From Dyella ginsengisoli LA-4 (GTDB lineage Bacteria; Pseudomonadota; Gammaproteobacteria; Xanthomonadales; Rhodanobacteraceae): DNA of 49,979 bases. The position numbers and the translations under genes are program-made. Location of the stretch: contig NZ_AMSF01000072.1 in NCBI RefSeq assembly GCF_000334915.1, positions 1 to 49,979 of the forward strand. Reading direction: 5' to 3'. Below are positions 21,788 through 31,104 of the stretch, in pieces; within the stretch, counting starts at the first letter, position 1; every line of letters starts with the position of its first letter. The notes beneath the pieces were generated by a model. That model ran no database searches, was not told the origin of the DNA, and was given only the letters and a program-made list of their open reading frames with translations.

Positions 21788-22441
21788 CTAGGAGTTTGAC
21801 TGGATGGTCTGCAGCAGCTTTTCCGCCTGCGCGCGGCGGCCGCGGTCGGCCAGCGGCTGGTCCGGGCGCGGTGCCGCGGCCAGTGCCTTCTTCACCGCGG
21901 CCAGCGCGCCGGCGCGATCGCCGTGGCGGTACAGGAAGTCGGCGTAGAAGTAGTTCGAGTCGATGCCGTCCGGATTGACCTGCAATGCCTTGAGCAGCAG
22001 GGCGCGGGCCTTGTCCTTGTCGCCGAAGCCGAGCGGCCAGCCCGGCACGTGGTCGTACAGGCTGCCCAGCGTGGTGTAGATCGAGCCGTCCAGTGCATCC
22101 GGCTGGATCGCCTGCGCCTGCTCGAGCAGCGTGCGCGCCTGCTTGGCCATGCCCAGTGCGCCGAGGCCGCCGTGTTCGCCGGCGTGGGTGCTGAGGATGA
22201 TCGCCAGCCACACCTTGGCATCGGCGTCGCCGGGATTGGTCTGCACCAGTTTTTCGACGCGCGCTTCCAGCGCCTGGTAGGCGTCGTCCTGGGCGCCGGG
22301 TGCGACCTCGTAGGTGACGTGGGCCCAGGCGTGGGCGATGTCCCGCAGATCGGCGGGAAGCGGGGTGGCCGCGACGCAGGTCGGCACCATCGCCAGCGCG
22401 AGCATCACCACGAAGGGCAGGAACAGGGGTTTGGCGGTCAT
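21788..22441 (-). CDS. exported TPR-like protein
   Basis: The 217-aa protein has a signal peptide (about residues 1-24, ending VAATPLPAD). Helical repeat segments spaced near 35 residues follow (VEKLVQTNPGDADAKVWLA, LEQAQAIQPDALDGSIYTTL, LLKALQVNPDGIDSNYFYA split by loops). This resembles TPR proteins of the TatT or YbgF kind. It starts 3 nt after the HDO gene stop and is thus in the operon. It may act as a periplasmic scaffold or carrier for the pathway product; that role is inferred. Confidence 0.8.
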   Translation of the reverse strand: MTAKPLFLPFVVMLALAMVPTCVAATPLPADLRDIAHAWAHVTYEVAPGAQDDAYQALEARVEKLVQTNPGDADAKVWLAIILSTHAGEHGGLGALGMAKQARTLLEQAQAIQPDALDGSIYTTLGSLYDHVPGWPLGFGDKDKARALLLKALQVNPDGIDSNYFYADFLYRHGDRAGALAAVKKALAAAPRPDQPLADRGRRAQAEKLLQTIQSNS

Positions 22442-22444
22442 GGC

Positions 22445-23125
22445 TCAGCTCCCGGCAGTCGGGTGGTCGATGGACTGGAACATCGCGCCATACAGCGCGT
22501 AGAAGCGGTTGGCGGCGTGGATCAGCGCGTCCTGGTCGAGCGCATCGTCCAGCCGGTTCACCAGGCGCTCGAAGAAGCCGACGTGCTCCTGGTCGAGCGC
22601 GCCGTGCGAGCTCAGGTAGCGCAATCCCTGCTTGGGCAGCGCGAGCGCCTGCTGGATCGCGTCGGCGGCCCGGCTGGCGAGCGCCGCGCTGATGCCTTCC
22701 AGCACGAACACCATGCCGAGAAAGCCGACCGGATTGCCGCGGCGGAGCGTGTCGTGGGCGTAGGCGATCATCAGCTCCACCGCCGCGCCGGGCGGGCTGC
22801 GGCGGGCCGCCTCGCCGTCGCCGCCGATGGCGTCGATGTCGTCGAGGATCCACTGGTCGTGGCCGATCTCCTCGGCGATGTACTCGGCGATCGCCGGCTG
22901 CATCCAGTGCAGCCGCTCGGGCAGGAAATAGCCCATGCCCATCATCAGCCGCACCGTGTGGTGCACGTGGTGGTAGGCCTGCTGCAGGAAGCGCAGGTAC
23001 TCCTCACGGCTGACCTGGCCGGCCAGCGCGCGTCGGATGATCGGGATGGCGAGAAAGGCCTGGCGGCTGGCTTCGGTCTCCAGCACCAGGCGGTCATGCA
23101 CGTTCATGTCGGGCTTCGCTTGCAT
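22445..23125 (-). CDS. heme-oxygenase-like diiron oxidase (HDO) family enzyme
   Basis: A 226-aa all-helical protein of the PqqC/TenA-like fold. A complete diiron ligand pattern is visible: Glu86-x2-His89 (EEIGH), Glu143 (LEG), and His174-x3-Asp178-x2-His181 (HGALDQEH). This is the spacing pattern of HDO enzymes such as the alkene-forming UndA or the N-oxygenase SznF. It therefore probably activates O2 rather than being a regulator. The start at 23125 overlaps the ligase gene by 31 nt; Met7 (23107) is an alternative. The operon places it with an adenylating ligase, so an activated acyl or aminoacyl substrate is plausible. Confidence 0.8.
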   Translation of the reverse strand: MQAKPDMNVHDRLVLETEASRQAFLAIPIIRRALAGQVSREEYLRFLQQAYHHVHHTVRLMMGMGYFLPERLHWMQPAIAEYIAEEIGHDQWILDDIDAIGGDGEAARRSPPGAAVELMIAYAHDTLRRGNPVGFLGMVFVLEGISAALASRAADAIQQALALPKQGLRYLSSHGALDQEHVGFFERLVNRLDDALDQDALIHAANRFYALYGAMFQSIDHPTAGS

Positions 23126-24584
23126 AGAGGGCTTCCAGGAGCGGGGCGTGATGGCGGGCGATGGCATCGCGGGCCAGGCCGCCGGAGGGGCGGGCCTGGC
23201 CGTTGGCGGGGGTGAACGGCGTATCGAGCGCGCGCCAGGCGGCGACCCGTGCGTAGTCGGGCAGCACGCCATTGGCGCGGGCCACGGCCGCGGCGAGGCG
23301 GGCCGGCGTGGTGGCCGGATGCGGCACCAGCAGCGCGACGTTGTGCGGCTGGCCCTCGCCGAACACCGCCGCCTGCAGGATCTCGCCGCTGGCGATCAGC
23401 TCGCTCTCCACCCATTCGGGGGCGACGTTGCGGCCGAAGGCGGTGGCGTAGGCGGTCTTCTTGCGCCCGGTGAGGTACAGGTAGCCGTCGTCGTCGAGGT
23501 AGCCGAGGTCGCCGGTGGGCCAGGGTGACGGTGGTGTGGCGGCGGTCCCCAGGTAGCCTGCGAACAGGTTGCCCGAGACCAGGATTTCGCCGTCGTCGGC
23601 CAGTTGCACCTGCACGTGCGGCAGCACCCGGCCAACGCTGCCCGGCCGCAGCGCGCCCGGTGGATTGAGGCTCACCACGGAGGCCGATTCGGACAGCCCG
23701 TATCCCTCATGCACCGGCAGGCCGAGTTCCCATGCCCGCTCGATCAGGTGGGGCGCGCAGGGGGCGCCGCCGACGGCCAGCATGCGCAGGCTGTCGGGCG
23801 CGGGCGCGCCGGCGGCGACGCTCTCGACCAGCAGCTTGAGCAGCTGCGGCACCAGGATCGTCGAGGTGGGCGCGTAGCCGTGCAGGGCGGCCACGAAGCG
23901 TTCCGTGCGTACCGAACTGGAGCCCTCGAAGCCGCAGCTGGCCAGTGACGGCACGCAGGCCGTGCCGCCGGCGGCAAGTGCCACGTAGAGGCCGCCGATG
24001 TTCTCCAGCAGCGTCGACAGCGGCAGCAGCGACAGCGCGCGATCCGCCGCCGTGCCGCCCACCGCCTCGCCCAGCGCCTGCGCGACGCGGCCGATCGCCT
24101 GGGCGGACAGGCACACACCCTTCGGTTGGCCGGTGGTGCCGGAGGTGTAGGTGATCTTGGCGGTGCCCGGCGGCAGCGCGGGGGGCGCTGCCACCGCCAG
24201 TTCGAAGACGGACACCAGTTGTCCGGCAATGCTCAGCCGTCGCGCCGGTCGTCGTCCCAGCATCGCGCCGACCGGATCCGGCTGGTTGGTCACCAGCAGG
24301 TCGGGGCGCGCATCGGCCAGCAGATGGCCGACCTGCCCGGCGGAGAAGAACGGCGGCACCGGCACGGCCACCGCGCCCAGCCGGGCCAGGGCAAGATCGA
24401 TCACCGCCCATGCGCAGCTGTTGTCCATCCACAGCGCGACCCGCCCGCCGCCGATGGCCTCCACGGCAAGGTCGATCTCCTGGGTCAGCTCGGCATAGGT
24501 GAGGGTGGTGTCCTCGTCCTGCAGCGCCACGTGCAGGGGACGGGCGATCGCGTGCTCGCCGATCCGGCGCAGGATCCCGCGCAT
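23094..24584 (-). CDS. AMP-dependent synthetase/ligase (acyl or aryl adenylating)
   Basis: A 496-aa ANL-superfamily enzyme with the P-loop YTSGTTGQPKG (residues 146-156), the A5-type GYGLSESASVV, and the A7/A8 region TGDLGYLDDDGYLYLTGRKK. The A10 region reads NGQARPSGGLAR, with Gly469 where most ANL enzymes have the adenylation lysine. This is odd and may affect or redirect catalysis. Its ATG overlaps the hemolysin-family stop (TGATG), so translation is coupled. It probably activates a carboxylate for the neighbouring GNAT-like and HDO enzymes. Confidence 0.88.
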   Translation of the reverse strand: MRGILRRIGEHAIARPLHVALQDEDTTLTYAELTQEIDLAVEAIGGGRVALWMDNSCAWAVIDLALARLGAVAVPVPPFFSAGQVGHLLADARPDLLVTNQPDPVGAMLGRRPARRLSIAGQLVSVFELAVAAPPALPPGTAKITYTSGTTGQPKGVCLSAQAIGRVAQALGEAVGGTAADRALSLLPLSTLLENIGGLYVALAAGGTACVPSLASCGFEGSSSVRTERFVAALHGYAPTSTILVPQLLKLLVESVAAGAPAPDSLRMLAVGGAPCAPHLIERAWELGLPVHEGYGLSESASVVSLNPPGALRPGSVGRVLPHVQVQLADDGEILVSGNLFAGYLGTAATPPSPWPTGDLGYLDDDGYLYLTGRKKTAYATAFGRNVAPEWVESELIASGEILQAAVFGEGQPHNVALLVPHPATTPARLAAAVARANGVLPDYARVAAWRALDTPFTPANGQARPSGGLARDAIARHHAPLLEALYASEARHERA

Positions 24585-25318
24585 CAGCCTTCCTCCCGTT
24601 GCGGATCGGCGTCACGCCGCTGCCGCGCGAGCCGGGTCATGCCGGCCAGCAACTCGTCCAGGCGGGGTTGCGAGGTAGCGCCGGGCCGGTGCAGCTTGCG
24701 GAACCCGGAAGCGATCGGTCCGGCGCAGACCAGCGGCGCCGTGCGGTAGTAGTCGCCCCACTGCAGCGCCTGCGCACCGAGGCTGTCCGGACGGGCGGCG
24801 GCCAGCGGCATCGGCCGCATGCCTAGCCGCTGAAAGGTATTCACCAGCACGCGGGTCGCGGTGAACAGCACCCAGCGATAGCCGGCCTCGTGCAGGAACT
24901 GGATCGTCGCGGCGATCACCCAGCGCGCGTCGCCCGGGTTCTCCAGCGCCAGATTGCCCACCTCGACCAGCTCGTCACGGGCGATGGCCTGGCCGAAGCG
25001 GTCGCCGATCGCCTCGTCGGCCGGCATGCCCAGATACCGTTCGGCGAAAAGCGGCCCCAGGGAGGCCTGCCGCATGCCCACCACGGCGCGCTGCCGTTCG
25101 TCGTCGCGGTATTCCAGCAGGTCCGGATAGAACGTCTGCACGTCGGCGCGATAGCGGGCCGCGAACACGTCGTGCACGAAGCCCTCGCATGCCGCGCGGC
25201 CGGGGTGGTCGACGGTGACCACCTCGGCCCGGACGGACGTCTTCAGTTCGAGCAGGAGCGGCTGGACGCTGTCCAGGATGCACGGTTCGGGGGGAGCGGG
25301 GAGCTCGGATCGGGGCAT
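24584..25318 (-). CDS. thermostable hemolysin family protein (GNAT/LuxI-like fold)
   Basis: A 244-aa protein resembling the T_hemolysin family (PF12261, named for Vibrio delta-VPH), which is placed with acetyltransferase folds. It shows the typical FYPDLLEYRDDERQRAVVGMR core and the ALENPGDARWVIAATIQFL helix region. The family is reminiscent of acyl-homoserine-lactone synthases, so an acyl-transfer role is as likely as haemolysis. ATG 25318 is chosen; a GTG six bases upstream is possible. It is first in the five-gene operon, about 25 nt from the predicted sigma54 transcription start. Confidence 0.82.
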   Translation of the reverse strand: MPRSELPAPPEPCILDSVQPLLLELKTSVRAEVVTVDHPGRAACEGFVHDVFAARYRADVQTFYPDLLEYRDDERQRAVVGMRQASLGPLFAERYLGMPADEAIGDRFGQAIARDELVEVGNLALENPGDARWVIAATIQFLHEAGYRWVLFTATRVLVNTFQRLGMRPMPLAAARPDSLGAQALQWGDYYRTAPLVCAGPIASGFRKLHRPGATSQPRLDELLAGMTRLARQRRDADPQREEG

Positions 25319-25354
25319 GGGCACTCGCCGGCGGGGAACGGTCGGGTGCTTCTT

Positions 25355-25370
25355 TGCCAGTCCCGTGCCA
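25355..25370 (-). promoter_or_regulatory. sigma54 (-24/-12) promoter of the hemolysin-family operon
   Basis: On the minus strand TGGCACG-N4-TGGCA matches the RpoN consensus TGGCACG-N4-TTGCA at every position but one. Both invariant GG (-24) and GC (-12) doublets are correctly spaced. Transcription would start near 25343, about 25 nt before the ATG at 25318. A sigma54 activator gene (NtrC family) lies 4 kb away. Confidence 0.65.
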
Positions 25371-25439
25371 TCCGCTCAGTCCGCTGATGCGAAAGGGAAT
25401 TTCCGGCGATTCGGGGTGGCTCCCCCACAGCGCAAAGCT

Positions 25440-25463
25440 TGCAGTGCGCAAAAAATGTCTGCA
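25440..25463. promoter_or_regulatory. possible upstream activator site (dyad TGCAG-N14-CTGCA)
   Basis: An AT-rich-centred dyad lies about 97-120 bp upstream of the predicted sigma54 start, the usual distance for an enhancer-binding protein. Symmetry is limited to 5 bp per arm, so this is a weak candidate. The rest of the 166-nt gap shows nothing else clear except a GGAA-T-TTCC dyad near 25398. Confidence 0.3.
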
Positions 25464-25484
25464 CGGATTGTCTGATCGGGGGCG

Positions 25485-25985
25485 CTAGTGCGCGGCCGGC
25501 TCCCCGCAGCCGGCGGTGGCGGGATCGATCGCCGGGTCGACCACCAGCAGCACCCGGACCCGATCGTCGAGGTGGCAGGAGGCGACGTAGCCGATCGCGC
25601 CCGGCGTGGTGGCCACGAAGCGGACCACGGCCTGCTGCGAAGCCAGCACATAGGGTGGGCTCACGCCCTGGAAGTACTGCCGGTTCCAGTAGTCCGCCAG
25701 CTGCGGCTCGCCCATGCCGATCAGCCGGCTGGCGAACAGCGCACGCAGCGGCGTCCCGGGGGGTAGGTTCACCGGGATCAGCCGCCGGCCGTCGTCGTCG
25801 ATGAAGATCTTCTTCAGGTAGATGTTGCGCAGGTCGTCGCGGTCCGGCGCCAGCTTCAGCGGCTGGCTGGCGGATGCGACGACCACCAGATGCACCGCAT
25901 CCGTGCCGGCTGCCGGACACGGCGCGGCCAGCGGCAGCAGGGTCAGCGCCGCGATCCAGGCCAGCCGGTGCGAACGCATCCGCAT
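25485..25985 (-). CDS. short phosphate-binding-like periplasmic protein
   Basis: A 166-aa exported protein (signal peptide about 1-26, ending PAAGTDA). The fold segment LRNIYLKKIFIDDDGRRLIPVNLPPGTPLR is split over residues about 52-82, then YWNRQYFQG and GAIGYV. These are features of PstS-like type 2 periplasmic binding proteins, but at half their length, so only one lobe is complete. It follows the porin gene by 3 nt and is coupled to it. The ligand is unknown. Small one-lobe PstS-like proteins next to a porin and a two-component system suggest a sensing or uptake accessory. Confidence 0.78.
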   Translation of the reverse strand: MRMRSHRLAWIAALTLLPLAAPCPAAGTDAVHLVVVASASQPLKLAPDRDDLRNIYLKKIFIDDDGRRLIPVNLPPGTPLRALFASRLIGMGEPQLADYWNRQYFQGVSPPYVLASQQAVVRFVATTPGAIGYVASCHLDDRVRVLLVVDPAIDPATAGCGEPAAH

Positions 25986-25988
25986 CGC

Positions 25989-27098
25989 TCAGAACAGCAC
26001 CGCGAACGACGCCAGCCAGCCGGCCGGCGCCAGCTCGGTGCTGCGGTTGCCGTCGCGATGCTCGAGCTTGAATACCAGCCCCGGCACCGGCCGGAAGTTG
26101 AGCGCCAGCGTGCGCAGGGTCACCGTCTGCGCAGGCGCCGACGTGCGGTAGCGCTCCAGCCGGCCGACCAGATAGAGCCGCTGGACCAGTGGCACCTCCG
26201 CCTCGACGAAGCCGCCGGTCTCGGCCGGCTGTCCCGCGCTGCCGCCTTCGCGGTAGATCCCTTCGCCATCCAGGCTGAAGTAGCGTCCGGTCCAGCCGAA
26301 GTCCAGCCCGACCAGGCGATAGCTCTGGCGCGGCGCATCGAGCCGGTAGCCGAGCATCGACATGCCGAGCGTGAAGCGGTCCCCGCGGGCGTGCCACAGC
26401 ACCCGCCCACCGAATGCATGGCGGAAATTGTTGCGGTTGGGCAGGTCGGTGCCGGAGGCGGCGTAGGCGCGATCCTGGTCGGGGCCGACGTCGAAATCGC
26501 GGCTGTCGTCGGCGAACAGCCAGTAATCGAGATCGTGGCCGTGCGTCGTAAGGGTGCCGAACGCCATCGCCCCCGCGGCGTGGCGTGCAAACGCGGACGA
26601 GGTGGCCAGCGGGCGCGACACGGTCCAGGTCAGCGGGTCGGCATGCACCTGGTTCCACTGCCCGACGGGCGTGAGGAACTTGCCCAGGCGCAGGTTCAGC
26701 CAGGGATTGGCGCGGTAGTCCACGTACAGCCGCTCGATATCCAGCTCGCCGTGCTTCCGGTTCGCGCGCGATCCGCCGAGCTGCACCGCGTCGCCGGCAT
26801 CCAGCTCGGTGAACAGCTGCGCACGCGATCCCAGGTCCTTGGTCACGAACAGGCTGATGTCGCGGGTGTTCAACGTGGGCGGCTCATTGGCCACGTCGTA
26901 GTACTGCAGGTTGGCGTATCCGCCCAAGCGCAGGCCCTGGGCCGGGAAATACAGGCCCTGGCCGAGCGAGTACGGCGCGGCGGACCAGGCGTCGGTGCCG
27001 GCGGCATGGACCCCCGTCGTCGCGAAGAGCATGCAGCCGGCGAGCAGGGCGGCGGCCAGCGGGGCGCGCCGGGCGGGCGGCATGTCTGGGATCTTCAT
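25989..27098 (-). CDS. outer-membrane porin-like protein
   Basis: The 369-aa product has a signal peptide (MKIPDMPPARRAPLAAALLAG, then CMLFATTGVHA). Alternating beta-strand patterns follow, such as LFTELDAGDAVQL and LDIERLYVDYRANPWLNLRLGKFLTPVG (split), and it ends in Phe (FAVLF), the terminal signature of barrel proteins. It resembles phosphate/anion-selective OprO/P-like or DcaP-like porins, without certainty. The start MKIP at 27098 is used; longer in-frame readings are out of character. The divergent gap to the kinase (27099-27366) holds no gene and no clear sigma54 site. Confidence 0.8.
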   Translation of the reverse strand: MKIPDMPPARRAPLAAALLAGCMLFATTGVHAAGTDAWSAAPYSLGQGLYFPAQGLRLGGYANLQYYDVANEPPTLNTRDISLFVTKDLGSRAQLFTELDAGDAVQLGGSRANRKHGELDIERLYVDYRANPWLNLRLGKFLTPVGQWNQVHADPLTWTVSRPLATSSAFARHAAGAMAFGTLTTHGHDLDYWLFADDSRDFDVGPDQDRAYAASGTDLPNRNNFRHAFGGRVLWHARGDRFTLGMSMLGYRLDAPRQSYRLVGLDFGWTGRYFSLDGEGIYREGGSAGQPAETGGFVEAEVPLVQRLYLVGRLERYRTSAPAQTVTLRTLALNFRPVPGLVFKLEHRDGNRSTELAPAGWLASFAVLF

Positions 27099-27366
27099 CG
27101 TGGACACCTGGTAGGCATGTCGCGGCGGACCGGACCGAGGGTGGCGAAGGATCGTGCAGGCTGGCTTTCGCCTGGCACACAGCCGCCCGGGTCCGCCCGT
27201 GCCCGGCGATTCTGGAACATCCGCGCCGGCGCCGGCAAAGCGGTCCGGAGGAAGCTTGCCGTTGCCGCGCGCCATCGGCCACACTCGAAAACGACTGCTA
27301 CGCCAAGCGCACGAACCGCTCAACCATGTCCTGCGGTACCCCCGTCATCGATCGCCCCGGCCGCCC

Positions 27367-29133
27367 GTGACCACCCGGCGGCTGCTGTTGCGCCTGCTGC
27401 TGGGCATGCTGTTCGGCACCGTGGTGGTGGTCGGTGGGCTGTCCTTCCACGAGTTCCGCGGCGCGCTGCAGAACGAGATCGCCGGCAACCTGCAGTTCGG
27501 CGCCAGCACCGTGATGGAACGCATCGACACCTTCCTCTCGGCGCGGGTGGAGAACCTCCGCGTGTGGCGCTCGGTGGAAGTCATGCAGGACATCCGCGTC
27601 GATGACGTCGACAAGCGCCTGTCCCACTTCCTCTCCGATCTGCACGCGCGCCAGGCCGAGATCTACCGGGCGCTGCTGTGCACCGGAGCGGACGGCCGGG
27701 TGATCGCGTCGAGCGCCCCGGCGCTGATCGGCCAGCCCGCGCCGCGCACCGTCGTGTGGCGGGCGTTGCCGGGCGGATCGGGTGGCGACGTCCAGATCGC
27801 CGTGGATACCGACGGCAGCGACCGCCGCGCGCTGCTGCGCACGCGCATCCCCAATGCATTCGGCAGCGGCGACATCGGCTACCTCTACGTGTGGCTGGAC
27901 TGGCGCGCCATCCAGGGTTTGCTGGACGAAGCGGCGCGCGACACCACGCGCGATGTGTTGCTGCTGGATGCCGATGGCACCGTGATCGCGCGGTCGCGGT
28001 CGCGGGCGTTGCGCGGCGCGGCGGCGGCCCGGGCCGTGCGGCTGGACGGCTGGACGCTGCCGCCGGCCGGCCGGTCCACCTCCTACCAGCATGACGGTCG
28101 TGCGCTCGGGCTGGGCAATCTGCTGGTGGGCGCGGCCACGTCGGCCGGCTACCAGCAGTTCGCCGGGCTGGGCTGGCATCTGGTGATGGTCGAGCCGACC
28201 GCGGTGTCGTTCCGTCCGGTATGGCGACTGTTCTGGACCCTGCTCGGTGCGCTCTCGCTCACCGTGCTGGCCGGCATCTGGATCTCCACCCGGCTGGCCG
28301 ACCGCATCGCGCGGCCGGTGGTGGCGCTGACCGGGTTCGCGCGCGGCTTCCGCCAGGGCGAATCGCAGCCCCCGCCGATGCCGGCGACCACGATCACCGA
28401 GGTGGTGGAGCTGCATCGCGCCTACGTCGAGATGATCGAGGCGCTGGAGCGCTCGCGCGAGCAGATCGTGCGGGCCGGCAAGCTGGCGGTGGTCGGCGAG
28501 ATGGCGGCGATCATGGCGCACGAGGTGCGCACGCCGATGGGCATCCTGCGCAGCTCCGCGCAGCTGCTGCAGCGCGAGGCCGGGCTCGGCGCGCGCGAGC
28601 ACGAGCTGGTCGGCTTCATCCTCAGCGAGACCGAGCGGCTCAACCGGCTGGTGACGATGCTGCTGGAATGCGCGCGGCCGTCGCCGCCGGAGTTTCGTCC
28701 GCACGACCTGCACGCGATCATCGAGGGCGTGCTCGGCCTGCTCGCCTCGCGCGCCGAGAGCGCAGGGGTGAGCCTGCGCAAGGACCTGCCGGAACCGGCG
28801 ATCGTGCTCGACTGCGACCGTGAGCAGATCATGCAGGTGCTGTTGAACCTCGTGCTCAATGCCCTGTCCTTCGTCCCGCATGGCGGCACCATCGTGGTCA
28901 GCACCCACCGCGACGAGGACTCGGTATGGGTCAGCGTGGTGGACAATGGGCCGGGCGTTCCGGTGGAGCTGCGCGAGCGCATCTTCGATCCGTTCTTCAG
29001 CCGGCGCGAGGGCGGCATCGGCCTGGGCCTGACCATCGTGCAGCAGATCGTGCATGTGCACGGCGGCGAGATCTCGGTGGGCGAGAGTGCCTGGGGCGGC
29101 GCTGCGTTCAACATCCGATTCCCTTCCCCCTAG
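27367..29133 (+). CDS. membrane sensor histidine kinase (NtrB-type)
   Basis: A 588-aa kinase. TM1 is about residues 6-26, followed by a periplasmic Cache-like sensor of about 260 aa, TM2 (about 286-306) and a HAMP-like linker. The H-box is IMAHEVRTPMG (His385), and the ATPase has NLVLNAL (N), DNGPGVP (G1) and GGIGLGL (G2). The GTG start is chosen because no in-frame ATG precedes TM1. The partner regulator begins 10 nt downstream. It is divergent from the porin/binding-protein pair, which may supply the sensed ligand. Confidence 0.92.
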   Translation: MTTRRLLLRLLLGMLFGTVVVVGGLSFHEFRGALQNEIAGNLQFGASTVMERIDTFLSARVENLRVWRSVEVMQDIRVDDVDKRLSHFLSDLHARQAEIYRALLCTGADGRVIASSAPALIGQPAPRTVVWRALPGGSGGDVQIAVDTDGSDRRALLRTRIPNAFGSGDIGYLYVWLDWRAIQGLLDEAARDTTRDVLLLDADGTVIARSRSRALRGAAAARAVRLDGWTLPPAGRSTSYQHDGRALGLGNLLVGAATSAGYQQFAGLGWHLVMVEPTAVSFRPVWRLFWTLLGALSLTVLAGIWISTRLADRIARPVVALTGFARGFRQGESQPPPMPATTITEVVELHRAYVEMIEALERSREQIVRAGKLAVVGEMAAIMAHEVRTPMGILRSSAQLLQREAGLGAREHELVGFILSETERLNRLVTMLLECARPSPPEFRPHDLHAIIEGVLGLLASRAESAGVSLRKDLPEPAIVLDCDREQIMQVLLNLVLNALSFVPHGGTIVVSTHRDEDSVWVSVVDNGPGVPVELRERIFDPFFSRREGGIGLGLTIVQQIVHVHGGEISVGESAWGGAAFNIRFPSP

Positions 29134-29143
29134 ACAGGTGGCC

Positions 29144-30514
<1,371 letters not shown>

Positions 30515-30540
30515 GGGCGGGTTCGCCGGCGGGCGGCACT

Positions 30541-30570
30541 TTGTTCATAAATAGATAGTACATTTATGTA
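30541..30570 (+). promoter_or_regulatory. promoter/operator of the MarR-efflux operon
   Basis: CATAAAT-N9-ATTTATG (30546-30568) is a perfect 23-bp palindrome in a sharply AT-rich patch 35 nt before the MarR start. A sigma70-like TTGTTC with TTATGT 17 bp on overlaps it. MarR dimers bind such elements, so autorepression of marR and the efflux genes is likely. Confidence 0.65.
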
Positions 30571-30603
30571 ATACTTGCCGGGTCGTCCTCGATGGAGCCC
30601 GCC

Positions 30604-31098
30604 ATGAGCAGCTTTGCCCCGACCGAACAGCGCCTCGCCGTCACCTGTCGGCAGTACCCGGCGTTTCCCCGCGAGCCGGCGGTGGTGGTGCGCCTGGTCA
30701 AGCACATCCACAAGCGGGTGCACGACGACGCCAATGCGCTGCTCAAGCCGTTCGGCATCAACCATCCCGAATACAACCTGCTGATGATGCTGTACGGCAC
30801 CGAGGGCTACTCGCTCAATCCCTCGCAGCTGGCCGAGGCGGCCGGGGAGAAATCCGCCAACATCACCCGGTTGACCGACGGCCTCTGCGCGAAAGGGCTG
30901 ATCGAGCGCACCACCAGCGACGAGGACCGCCGCAAGGTCGCGCTCACCCTCACCGACGCGGGATTGGCGCTGATCAGGAGCTTCCTGCCGGGCATCTGCG
31001 ATCTGCTGGCGCACCAGACCGCCACATTGCAGCCGCGCGAGCTGGCGCAGCTGGAAAAACTGCTGAAGAAATTTCTCGACGGACTCGAGCAGGGCTGA
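30604..31098 (+). CDS. MarR-family transcriptional regulator
   Basis: The 164-aa winged-helix protein has the MarR core: INHPEYNLLMMLYG, the recognition region LAEAAGEKSANITRLTDGL and the wing DEDRRKVALTLTDAG. The start at 30604 is preferred over 30592 because GGAG lies nine bases before it. It is followed 6 nt later by the FUSC gene, so it probably represses its own efflux operon and responds to an aromatic acid or phenolic ligand. Confidence 0.92.
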   Translation: MSSFAPTEQRLAVTCRQYPAFPREPAVVVRLVKHIHKRVHDDANALLKPFGINHPEYNLLMMLYGTEGYSLNPSQLAEAAGEKSANITRLTDGLCAKGLIERTTSDEDRRKVALTLTDAGLALIRSFLPGICDLLAHQTATLQPRELAQLEKLLKKFLDGLEQG

Positions 31099-31104
31099 TG
31101 CGCC

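Noticed and set aside
27099-27366. Sigma54 promoter for the porin or the kinase
   Set aside because: I scanned both strands; TGGCACA near 27173 and GTGCC near 27199 have no matching -12 GC element.
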